A stretch of DNA of 64,000 nucleotides from Gracilariopsis chorda (lineage: Eukaryota > Rhodophyta > Florideophyceae > Gracilariales > Gracilariaceae), in assembly GCA_003194525.1 (NCBI GenBank), contig NBIV01000256.1, positions 39,741-103,740 of the forward strand, written 5' to 3'. Under the pieces are notes generated by a model. It did no database searches. It had not been told where the DNA came from and saw only the letters and a program-made list of their open reading frames with translations. A program made the translations under genes and the position numbers. This document shows, one piece after another, positions 12,078-21,870 of the stretch; position 1 is the first letter of the stretch, and the number at the start of each line of letters is the position of its first letter.

Positions 12078-12824
12078 TTCGGAATAGGGAAGATGGGCAG
12101 GATCCTCAGACTCTGATCGCTCGGTTTGCTCTGGAATTTCAGTGGCAGGTCGGATACGTAGAATGGAACCTTTCCCGCAATTTGGTATTTGCGTGGAGCG
12201 CGCAATTTGATTTTTAGGAGTCGTCCACTAATAGATCCAACACAGGAAATGAGATTCAATTTCAGACACCCTCTATTGTATATTCTGGAGAACTGGCAGA
12301 TCAGAATCTCAAGGCATTTGCTCTATTTCTACCATGGATGCCAAAAACAGCCAAAGAAGCCATAGAAATTTGGCGTAAATGGTCTAGTGACAGAGGTTAC
12401 AAAGCAGTCAGACTTTTTTGGGATTGCAGCAAATCGCAGACAGTATTTTGTTGGCTACCAATACTGGCTGTGGTCAAATACCGGTCAAAAGAACCTTTTT
12501 CTACGCTACAGGCCTTTGGCGGAACTAATATCAGAGTTTAGTTAAGTTACCTCACGAATCAACGAAGACAGGACTAATGTAAGATAAAAATCAGCTACTG
12601 ATGGATTCAATCAGCACCTTAAGCTGAGAAAAAGACCTTGATCTATATATGACATATCGATAAGTAGCTATAGTTTCTCTTTTTACGACGTATACAATAT
12701 ATTATTCACAGTGACGATAATATCATTACCTTTCCGTCATCAATCTGCATTTAATACTTATAATTTTCTAACTAAAAAGATTAAGATATGCAAAAGATCA
12801 CCAGGAAAGCGAAGCTAACTAAGT
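12078..12824. other. No recognised gene
   Basis: Short frames only. This may contain the outer end of the Harbinger element, but no inverted repeat was recognised. Confidence 0.4.
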
Positions 12825-13360
12825 GTCACGAAGAAGGCTTTTTCTGCCACTTTCACTCCAATCCATGGCGTGCAGTGGGTTATGCCCACTCGATATTATG
12901 GCGAAGGCAGTTAAACCACCTCTACTCTGCCCTCTATGGCTCTTAGTGGCCTATGCCCAGTTGGTGCGACGCAGAGGGCTGGTTAGGCGACTTCCGCTTC
13001 CCATCCATGGCATTCAGTGGGTTATGTCCACTGGACATCATGTCGAGTGTGGTTTAGCCACCTCGACTCTGCTCACTGTGGCACCGAGTGGACTATGCCC
13101 ACTCGGTGCCCCGAGGAGGGCTATCTATGCCACCTGGGCCTACAATCCATGGCATCCAGTGGGTTCTGCTCACTGGACGTTATGTCGAGTGTGGTTGAGC
13201 CAACCGGACTCTGCCCGCTGTGGCACCGAGTGGGCTATGCCAACTCTGTTCCACGAAGAGAACTGGTTATGCCACCTCCTCTTCTCATCCATGGCGTTCA
13301 GCGGGTTATGCCAACTGGGAGTCATGGCAAGTGTGGTTAAGCCACTTCCATTGTTATTTC
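12825..13360. repeat. 142-bp tandem repeat array, about 3.7 copies
   Basis: The landmark ATCCATGG recurs at 12861, 13003, 13145 and 13287, exactly 142 bases apart. Copies differ by substitutions and small changes. Each unit holds several short inverted repeats built on CAGTGG/CCACTG and CACCGAGTGG. Because 142 is not a multiple of three, the open frames that cross the array are by-products and not a repeat protein. Confidence 0.85.
13080..13110. repeat. 12-bp-stem hairpin inside the 142-bp repeat
   Basis: GGCACCGAGTGG pairs with CCACTCGGTGCC across a 7-base loop. Other copies of the repeat have partly decayed versions of this stem, near 12940 and 13222. The conserved inverted repeat suggests structure within the unit. 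Confidence 0.75.
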
Positions 13361-13795
13361 TGTAGAATGATATATGTAGCAAGCGTTGTATTGAAGTGGT
13401 TTGCATTACGCTGCTTACCTCTCCTGTTGTTTGAAGGCTATTTTTTGTATTAGATGTGATTCTAGTGGACACTTTAGTGCAATCCTTTACTAAAATTATA
13501 TATAAACGCCACATCGTCTAATTCTTCCCAGATTTGTTTATGTCTATGTAAGTAGCTGTTATAGTGTTAGCACTGATTATGTGGTGTAGATATACGTAGT
13601 CTCATCTTTTCTTAGACAGACAGGTGGTAGAATAATCCACCTGGCAGAACCTGAAGAAGTTTTCTGTATTAGAATACGAGTTTAACGATGCTTTCCTTCC
13701 GTTTGCTCTTCATAGACGTGTGTAATGAACTATTGAAAAGCCACACTATCACCAATAATGCCTGACTGTATGGATATTTTCTCAGCGTGCTTTAG
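13361..13795. other. No recognised gene
   Basis: AT-rich DNA between the tandem array and the recombinase pseudogene. Nothing recognised. Confidence 0.4.
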
Positions 13796-14704
13796 TTACT
13801 CTGACACAGATGTAAAGCAGGGAAGAGATTGAGGAGCACAGTCGTTATATGCCACACAATATTTTGCGTATGTGTGATGACCAGCCATCTGAATTATATC
13901 CATGCTTGCTTCATCTCTGAGACCCAGCAATCGATACAGCTGAACTACTCACCTTTTGATGGAATGGTTTGAGTACATTTTAATCTCACCTTCGCTAGCG
14001 CCTATCGAGAGCAGTCGCCATTGAGAGAACTCCGTGAACGTTTTTGCTCTCTAATGCCGAGAATGGTCAAAAACATTTCCACCGGCTGAAGTTCGTACAT
14101 CGCAAAACAAATATTTTCATGAGCTCCCGGGCAACATCAACCAGGAGTACATTTCGACAAAAGCATCTTCTAGCAATGGAAATCGTAAAGCTGTGTTTCC
14201 TGCTGAGGCTCTAAGTTTCTAAATCCTCTGCTCGGTAGAGTTCTTTACTGACTTATTTAAAATAATAGTACATCTACCGGATCCCACAGCCACATTTTTA
14301 GCTTAAAGCTTAGTAACTTCATGATAGCGCAGTCCCAAATTTAAACCAATGACCATAATAGAATGAAGAATAACATCCCTTATGTTGACAGATCGCTGCT
14401 GAGCACTATACCAGTACCTCTCGGCGTGTTCACAAACGTGCTCAACCGTTATCGGCTGAGAGCGCAATGTTACAACACCGTAATGCGCAAGATGCACTCT
14501 GTGTGATCTTCGTAACGCATCGGGTTTGGAGTTGCCTATTAAAGGGTTTCCATGAGCTTTCGAATTTGTTTTATCAACAAACCATGTCCTGCTCTGACCA
14601 TTTTGAGAGTAAACGTGTCCTGAACATTGTATAAACGCATTCATTGCATCATTCTTCAGGCTGTCCGGCTTCCCGAATTTGCAGTAGTCCGCTAATAGAT
14701 TCAA
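13796..14704 (-). pseudogene. Tyrosine recombinase-like pseudogene (eukaryotic family)
   Basis: One reading frame runs 302 codons on the minus strand from 14704 to a TAA at 13798-13796. It is interrupted by five in-frame stops (TAA at 14305, TAG at 14221, TGA at 14119, TAG at 14053, TGA at 13951; first bases given) and has no frameshift. The part 14704-14306 has GLNLGLRYHEVTKL, which fits box I of tyrosine recombinases with its catalytic Arg. Near the end, HSIKR resembles the box II His/Arg motif. It is followed by QMAGHHTYAKYCVAYNDCAP, which fits the GH...Y block with the nucleophilic Tyr. Such recombinases move Crypton-like and related elements. The order and spacing are right. The exact family is not certain, and the His-to-Arg spacing is one residue longer than the classical HxxR. 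Some upstream sequence may be missing. Confidence 0.6.
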
Positions 14705-16679
14705 AACAAAGCTTGAACTAGACTGCGTTACTCTAATAGCATCAGGTGCTTGTTTGGTCTTTGCCTAATCTGTAATTACTTTTAAAGCGAGCTTTATGTT
14801 GGACCTAGGAGAAGCACTGCAAGCAAAAGACACAAATTTGTATGGAGCATGAAGTCATTTATCGCCGCTGAGACTGAGCTTTGGCGTCTTTGAACCTCTC
14901 CCTTTTCGAACGCGTATTGAAACGCTGTTGAGAACTGACATATAAAAGTCTGGAGATATTGGTTTCATGCCTGTAATTCAGATGCCGACGTTTTAGAGAC
15001 TGTAATAGGCCTTGAGCTTAGTACTCGATGGAGACAAAAGCAGTCCAATGAATCACTGGCAACAGGGAAGTGAACGGTTTGCAAGATTCTGGGTGATGAC
15101 CATGCTCGCGATGTTGTCACATCAGCGCCACCCTGGATCGGGCAGCGAAGCGGTAAACCCACAGCGCAAACTTTGCGAGCAGCGAATGCGCTGTGCCTGC
15201 TGCGTACATGTTTTGCACGGCGCATTGTCTCAGCGAGCATCTGTGAGAAGAAAACAACTACAGCGAGCACGTGTTTCAAGGAGCAGGTGCATGCCGATGA
15301 TGCTGGTCATTTACGAAGGGCGGCAAGTGTCGTGGTTTGATGGGCGTCAGTGATATCCACAGGGGTGCAACAGTCGTGTCTTTGGTATGATAGCGGGGAC
15401 GAATGAGCTGCGAACTTGAGCCTGCACGTAATTGCGGTTTTGGAAGCCCTACTTTCGCGTGTGCGTCACGATGGAGAAGGTGTTGTACCGGTATCAAAGC
15501 AATAAGTCTAGTTCCGGGGTGGAAACACGCCTACGTCGTAAACCAGGACAGTCCCATACGGCTCAAGTCCTTCGTAACCGAGAACATCACCCTCCATGAA
15601 AAAGCAAACATTCGTTACGTATCGAACACGGTCTTGTAGCTCTTTTCCGTTCTTCTTGCAGTGGGAATCGCACTTCTCTTCAAGAGAAGAAGTGGAGCGT
15701 ACACTCGCAGTTGTTTTAGTTCCACTAGCACGGTGCTTACCCAACGCTTTGTGATGCACTTCCTCTCTTTCTGTGTGAACCAACGGTGAGCGCCGCGCTC
15801 TGCACTCAGTCACGCATGTTCGAATCATGTCACTACCCTTTGTACGCTTCATGCTCCCTGGAAGAATCCGCAACAAAGTCACACACCTTGTAATTGCTTC
15901 GCATTGGATAGCCATGTTCCACAAGCCGAAGTACGATGCATTTAAGCTATGCAGAAGTGTACTGCTCGTTCCGTTTTACATGCCATCACCATCTCCAAGT
16001 GGCATCATCACGGTCAGTGTTATCACTGCTTCTGGTGGCCGCAATTCGAATGCCTTCACTTCTACTCCTACGGTCGAAACCCGAATCGAAGTGCAGCTGG
16101 GTGGGTACTAAAGCCCTCCGCATCGTCCAGCTTCTGTTCTGACTGCCTCATCATCATTGTCTCACGCAGATTGTGTGGAAGTCTCATCTCTCATCAGCGT
16201 CGTACCAAGCCCCTTGGATCCATCCTCGGTTATCTATTCCATTGAAGAATGTTGCCACCACACAATTGGTTGGTGGCCGTGGTTGTAGCAGTCTGTACGT
16301 TTGACTTGATTTCAAAAACCTATGCACAAGGCGAGGACGGAGCATGCGCCATCATGGAAATTTCGTGCCCGTGTTCACAAAAGGTATCTTGAAGAGTTTG
16401 CGTGCGGCATGAAGGTAGCGGGATGTGTCTACATGGGCCGTGGAATCCATCCTATCGTTTCGACCGCGTGGGATACCAAATGTGAACTCGATCCAGATGT
16501 GCTTTACACAAAGCGAAGGAAACCGCGCTAACTAGCGACACGACTCCGTTCGGATGCCATTTGACGATTGACGCCAGGACATGCACCAGATTTGACTACG
16601 TGATGGACAGTGTAATAGAGGTGGACAACGTGCCAGCGGAAGTGTACAGTTTGACTGACGCGCCATTCTTAACGAGAAT
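14705..16679. other. Unsupported open frames, function unknown
   Basis: Several overlapping open frames on both strands occur at 15.0-16.5 kb. These include a 138-codon minus-strand frame (15924-15508) and a 69-codon plus-strand frame (16322-16531). None has a motif, and frames on opposite strands compete, so I make no gene call. Slightly higher GC than the surroundings could mean an old exon-containing region. Confidence 0.3.
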
Positions 16680-17189
16680 ATGAAGGTTTATGAAATGGTT
16701 GCTACAATTGAGGCGGACTTCATAGTGAAAAACGACGCTACGAAATCGATGGATCAGATGAAAAATAAGATGAACGCTGAGGAGAGTGAGAAGATCGAGA
16801 AGGATGGAAATTTAATTATCGATACTGTAGAAGAGGCTGGTCGTCTGGCATTGGCCGCTAGCCAAGACGGGAAAAGGGAGTACAAGGGATCGAGAAACCT
16901 GGCCAGATTGGCTGCGAAGGCAAGGAAAGCGAACCGAGATGGGGAAGTAGCAGAGAGGCGACTCAAAAGCGAAGAAACCTGCGTTGAAAAGGACGGAACG
17001 GAGTGCGCTATATGCCCAGGACTACGGGATGAAGTGGAGCGACTGAAAAATGAGAGCAAAAACACTGTGATTGAGGTTGGACAAGTTGCCAAACAAGCTC
17101 GAGAGGACAGCAGGAATGCTCGTGACAACCGTAACAAGATCAAAGAGCTTCGTTCGCAATCTGATGAACGCCGGGGTAAAAGTTGTTGA
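16680..17189 (+). CDS. Hypothetical coiled-coil protein
   Basis: This 169-codon frame starts at an ATG and is dominated by charged heptad-like helix (Glu, Lys, Arg, Ala), which favours a coiled coil along most of its length. A CAICPGLRDEVERLK stretch near residue 114 holds a CxxC pair, with further Cys nearby. The 189-codon minus-strand frame across the same DNA is rich in Ser and Leu, as expected of a shadow of a charged plus-strand frame. No family recognised. The region upstream (16540-16679) lacks a continuous frame, so this could be one exon or the 3' part of a gene. Confidence 0.35.
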   Translation: MKVYEMVATIEADFIVKNDATKSMDQMKNKMNAEESEKIEKDGNLIIDTVEEAGRLALAASQDGKREYKGSRNLARLAAKARKANRDGEVAERRLKSEETCVEKDGTECAICPGLRDEVERLKNESKNTVIEVGQVAKQAREDSRNARDNRNKIKELRSQSDERRGKSC

Positions 17190-19464
17190 AGCTGTGGACG
17201 AGGTGAAGAGACGTGTTGGTCGTCACAGAAGTCGGACAAGCTGACGGAGTAATGAGAATGAGCCATCTGTTTACGAAAATGAGAGTTTGTTTTGAAACAG
17301 CGCGCTCTTAGCACCAGACTCATATCTGCTTGTGTTCAGAGTTCGAAAGTAAACCTGAACCAAAAAGGTGTTCCCGCTACAATAGGAGTTAGCGCGCTGT
17401 TGGTTGTCGTTTTTGAAGAGGTTGCCCTTAAACTCTTCAGCATGCCGTCTGCGTCGCATCGTCATAGAAAAAGGGAAATCCCTTACATCAATTGCAGCCA
17501 TGCACGCGCTTTGGCTATGCCGGGGTGAGCGGGCGCAGCTGAGCATGATGGGGAGCCTCCTAGCTAGCGAAGATAATCGTTTCAGATCACTATGATCTTG
17601 TAATAGAATAACACCCACTTAGCATTACGACCATTCCATATGATTACGTACGACCGTACAAGTAGTATAAGTACAGAGGTCACTGATGGAGCGACGCTCT
17701 GCTTTGTTCCAGTCATCGGCAATGTGTCGATCCTGGTTCTGTTAAAGATGTTCAGTACCAGTTTGCATCAGCCTTCATTATATTACAGATCTATCGAATA
17801 TGTGAACAAAGCTCCAGCTCCGGGACTCTACCAGACTGAGCAATGCACCAGTTGGTTCTGACGCACAGAAATCTGACTCGACGAAAGTTTGCAGTTTGTC
17901 AGTTATTTATCCATAGAAACATAGACACATAAGCATACTCAAGGCTGGGTTTCGAACAGTAATACATAGTTGCGGACCCTGGTTCTGTATTTTCCGGACT
18001 TATATCACTTTTTGGAACATCAGCTGGTAGATGAACATGTGAAAGGAGGTAATGATACAGCCCAGCCCTTTTTGGCTCTTGTGCGGAATCATCATCCTTT
18101 TTCGTAACTGAAAGTATTTTTTCAGGATTATATCCTTCGTTGCAGTGATTGAACTCGTCCAAAGCTCTGACATGAAGACTGAGCGATCTTCTTCTACTTC
18201 TTCTTTATGGGTGCACATTGTCTAACGACGACGCTGTCGTAGAGCTTATCATAATTCCTTCTCAATCTCTCAACAACTAAGATTAGCCGCTAGCTACTCC
18301 ACGTGAATAACAAGTTCTCTCTACCCCGTTACACCAGTCTTAACTCCCGACTCAAAATACTGTTGATGGCTGTTGCTTGCACCAAACCTGCAGCCACCGT
18401 GTTACGCTCGCCAACTGGTATTGCAAGACGTAGTAGAATGGTACAAAACTTCTGCGGGGAGACCCGAATGAATAATCCATTTCGTTCTGGCGCGTTTCGC
18501 CTCTTCCAGACTTTGCTCTGCTAATCCTTCCTCAACTGGAGAGAACGCCAGGTAAGGGGTACAAAACGAAAAGGTAGATTCCATGTATTACGTTCGCGCC
18601 CATCCAGAAGATCTTGTGACATCTTACCCTCCCTTTCCTCTTCAACTTTGACGATAAATGGCGGTAAGATCGGTTTGGGGCTCGTGTGTGCTGTAGATCT
18701 CTGCGCACGTGCAGAAAACTTGTGTAAAATCATTCAGATCCTTGTACAGGCAGTGTTGTCGCTTCCTAAACTCCCTGGTCTCCGTTGGAGACCCACCGCG
18801 ATCCTGCCAGAGTTTCCGTGGGAACCTCTATGGTTCTTCTGGGAAAAGTTAGGGAAAGATTGGTAGGATCCGCAGTGTTGCACGTGCCTCGTACGTTCTG
18901 TCTCGCACAGATAAGCGGGGGTCTTTTTCCGACGCTACCGCCCAGGGTTTCAGGCTGTCGGTGCGCCGACGGCCGGGGCGATTTTACGGAAGTCCCGGGT
19001 CCTTGGAGGCGATCAGTCCGCCGATCGCCTGGACGAGTTTAATGACCTACCGGGTCACTGAGAGATCGTACAGTTAGATGTGTTAATTTCCATGGACGAC
19101 TCTCAGTGTACAATGAACCTAGGACTTCCACCCATCTCTTTGACTTCTCGTCGTTTTGGGATCTGCTCTGTGTGCTCAAGGAGGGTTTCTTTCATATCAA
19201 CGCGCAGTAGTCGCAGAATATCAGAACACACTTTCTTCTTTAGAATACGTGTCATCTATCCGTCGTCTGTTTTGTGTTCCACAGCCTTTAGCGTCTTCAG
19301 TCTCTCTCGAAACGTATATGCATCACTCAACATTGGTTGGGAACAAAGTGTTGTAAACACCGACTGACGCTTATCGCGCTGCCACTGATGCAAATCGCAT
19401 CAGCAGTTTGGCATCGGCGTTCAAGACTTCACCATTTATTGTGCTATGAGGTGACGTTTCTCCA
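17190..19464. other. No recognised gene
   Basis: Only short competing frames. A GC-richer patch at 18900-19040 contains small inverted repeats (GTCGG/CCGAC and GGCGATC/GATCGCC), but no RNA gene shape could be established. Confidence 0.35.
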
Positions 19465-20822
19465 TCAAAATTGCTCCTCAAAATCACACTTTTTCCGTAC
19501 ACGGATATGTGTTGCTCTACAACACTCCCTGAGCCGCTGCTGAAAAAGATTTAGCAAATCACATAGTTTTTTAACCCTTGGAAGCACAGGGACTCTTGAA
19601 TACCATGCCGTGGCATCCGACAGCCCACCCATATGACTGCCAAGGTATGTGATGTGCCTTTCTATGAAGGGCTGTATTGTCTTGTCGTCACGTTTCTTGC
19701 TCAAGCAAAACCTGGCCAATAAGCGCGACACGTTCTTTGAGCACGTACTCGCCGCAGACTTTGCCAAAACAGATCGTTAATTTTAACCAATTTTCGTCCT
19801 GTGTCGACCCTATCAGCTTGCAACGGACGATTCTTAGCTTTTCGTATGCCTGCCGTGCCTCTGGTACATGGACTTGAAGTGGGTCAAGGGCACTTCATCC
19901 AGGCTTGTCATTCGCGTACTATACTCCGGCTTCTCTCAATACATCTTAAGAGATGTATTATCAAATGAGTTTTGACGGTGACGTCAGTCTTTTCCATGCT
20001 TAGTTGAAGGGTTTCACAGCACCCGCGAAATACATCATCAGATACGACGTCTTGGGACAGAAAAGAAGTCCAGTACAAGCTAGTATCTTATACGTCCGGG
20101 ATCTGGAGCTGACAGCCTTAGAAATATGAACATCGAGTCAGATAGACTGGTACACGTTACGAATATTGGTGCAGATGCCTTCAGTATATGACAGTCATAG
20201 GTTGCCGGAAGAAGAGAAATAGCTTCAATAACGTCTTTCAGGATCCCTTGAAATTCGTGAAGGGCAAACACAGATCTTGGGGTGGTCGCAATACTTTCGT
20301 AGAGTGTACAGAAAGCATCAAGGATATCCTCAGCCGTTTGAGATTTGCCAACTGTTCCAAACATAACATTGATAATAGTCCGTCGAGTTTCCGAAACCCA
20401 CACGAACAATTCGAGAAGCCTGTGTGAGAAAATCACTGAAAGATCTCTGAATAATAGCAAACTCAAGCCAGTTCAATACATGAGCTTTCTGACTACTGCT
20501 CGTTTTGCCTAAACTGTACACAATGGCACGTAATGCATCCGGTAGATCAGATGCCATACACTGGGTTGATACAAGCGCAGAACGATGTTCATCATTAAAA
20601 TCTCTTCTTCGTCGCCGATGTCGATCTCATTTTAGAGTAGAGCGAGAACGGCTCCCACAGCAATATTCTGTTCCGATTGAATGGACATGAGCAGAAACTG
20701 AAGTACCTTGGTACGCACATTGTACGCCGGGATGGTATTGTGCACAATGCTCTCAGCTCGAGCGAAGTATACGAGACTTGGTCGATGAATAGGCGAGTAA
20801 ATATCTCTGGAGTGCCTTGCAA
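19465..20822 (-). pseudogene. Possible decayed helical-repeat gene
   Basis: Minus-strand frames at 20557-20330, 20466-20080 and 19767-19465 have convincing protein composition. One example is an EDILDAFCTLYESIATT stretch followed by LHEFQGILKDVIEAISLLPA, which resembles HEAT-type helical pairs. The first two frames overlap and change phase near 20400, which suggests a frameshift or an intron. No family named. I infer one damaged gene from shared strand and style. Confidence 0.28.
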
Positions 20823-21591
20823 TCGCTTAGTAGGTACAGATCAGCGTTGGTGAACTTTATAGGATATGGCGGAATTCTTCGTCTCGACGAAGAAAGTGTA
20901 CGGAGCGAAGCGAGATGCACAGAACTCTGGCATTATGAATTGAGTTGATAACAATGAGCTTCAGAAGAGTTGAATTGTGTAAAGTGGTGAGTGGAGGGAG
21001 CATGAGATGTGAGAGGGTGAGACAGGAGGCAGTGAGAGAGGCAGCGCTCTCATAAATGCTGTGAGCGGAAGGGAGAAAGACATGATGATGGCATTGTGCA
21101 AGTGAGAAACGGGGTCAGAGAGGCACAGAAAGGTTGGCGAGAAAGATCGAGAGGCACCCAGACGTCGGTACGAGCAGGCAATAAGGGGCTCGAGCGCTGG
21201 AGGGGCACGCGATCAATCTCGGTGCTCCCCGAATTTTTACCAGTTCAAACAGACATGAGCGCTCTCCACTCGGCCTTCCGCGATTGGTTCCACCTGACTG
21301 CAGCCGAACCAAAGAAAACTCCGAGCCCATCTCCCAAGCTGCGCGCATGCAGTTGGCGGAGGCTTCCATTCCGTCGCCGCCAGCGGCCCTGTGGCCCTCT
21401 GCACTTCATGTGCAACAGATGAATTGATCATTGACGTCGTGGTGTATCATGCGCTCCAAAGAAGCGTACATGCGTCAGCTGTCTGCCCCGCACCGCCTGA
21501 AACCTTCCTCACTTCACAACCCGTGCCTACCGTTCGCATGCACCCGCCATTACATCCATATTACGCGTCCTTCATCACCTTCGCTGCTTAA
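20823..21591. other. Upstream region of the HSP20 gene, no clear gene
   Basis: Purine-rich DNA with AGAG-type repeats around 20990-21200. A frame (21391-21591) in phase with the HSP20 exon contains an ATG at 21538 and ends in TAA at 21589. It may be the decayed first part of the HSP20 gene or simply upstream DNA. Confidence 0.3.
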
Positions 21592-21791
21592 GGTTCTCCA
21601 TTCCCAAACATCGCACGCACTTTAGGTGCTCCGCTGCCGCTTTTCTGGGGCCATGGGCATGGCCATAATGGCCATCACGGCCATGGCCATCACCTATGGC
21701 GCCGGCGCGCTGTGGGGAAGGAAGAGGAGGCTTCCACTCCGGTTGTAGAGCCCAACTACTACTTTGAGTCAGACAAGATGGAGGTTTATTT
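21592..21791 (+). pseudogene. Small heat shock protein (HSP20) gene, 5' part, cut by LINE
   Basis: This frame encodes a His/Gly-rich segment (GHGHGHNGHHGHGHH at 21649-21693), then an acidic/basic linker, then PNYYFESDKMEVY up to 21791. The frame runs exactly in phase into the HSP20 domain at 25958 if the LINE and one copy of the 11-bp duplication are removed. The join falls inside the first beta strand of the alpha-crystallin domain. There is no ATG in this frame between the TAA at 21589 and ATG 21778, so the start lies upstream, either in another exon or at ATG 21538 behind a TAA. The gene is therefore disrupted by the insertion and perhaps by the stop. His/Gly-rich N-termini are not typical of HSP20 proteins. 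Confidence 0.68.
21781..21791. repeat. Target site duplication, left copy
   Basis: GAGGTTTATTT occurs here at the 3' end of the LINE and again at 25958-25968 at its 5' end. Both copies lie in the HSP20 reading frame, so this is the original target sequence. An 11-bp duplication is normal for endonuclease-primed LINE insertion. Confidence 0.9.
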
Positions 21792-21838
21792 CTTCTTCTT
21801 TATTTTGGGTTCAATATGTCTGATTACGGCATATTGAT

Positions 21839-21870
21839 AGAGGTTTTTCCTGTTTATGAGAAAAACCTCT
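21839..21870 (-). repeat. Perfect 11-bp-stem hairpin at LINE 3' end
   Basis: AGAGGTTTTTC pairs perfectly with GAAAAACCTCT across a 10-base loop. It overlaps the RT stop codon and lies about 50 bases from the 3' terminus. LINE reverse transcriptases in several clades recognise 3' stem-loops, so this is a candidate recognition structure (inference). Confidence 0.8.

Noticed and set aside
12823-13365. 180-codon frame across the 142-bp repeats as a repeat protein
   Set aside because: The period is not a multiple of three, and two other frames are equally open. Openness follows from repeat composition.
16754-17323. 189-codon minus-strand frame opposite the coiled-coil ORF
   Set aside because: Ser/Leu/Arg-rich antisense shadow of a Glu/Lys/Ala-rich frame.
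18900-19050. Structured RNA gene in the GC-rich patch
   Set aside because: Only small independent inverted repeats. No tRNA, snRNA or known RNA layout could be drawn.
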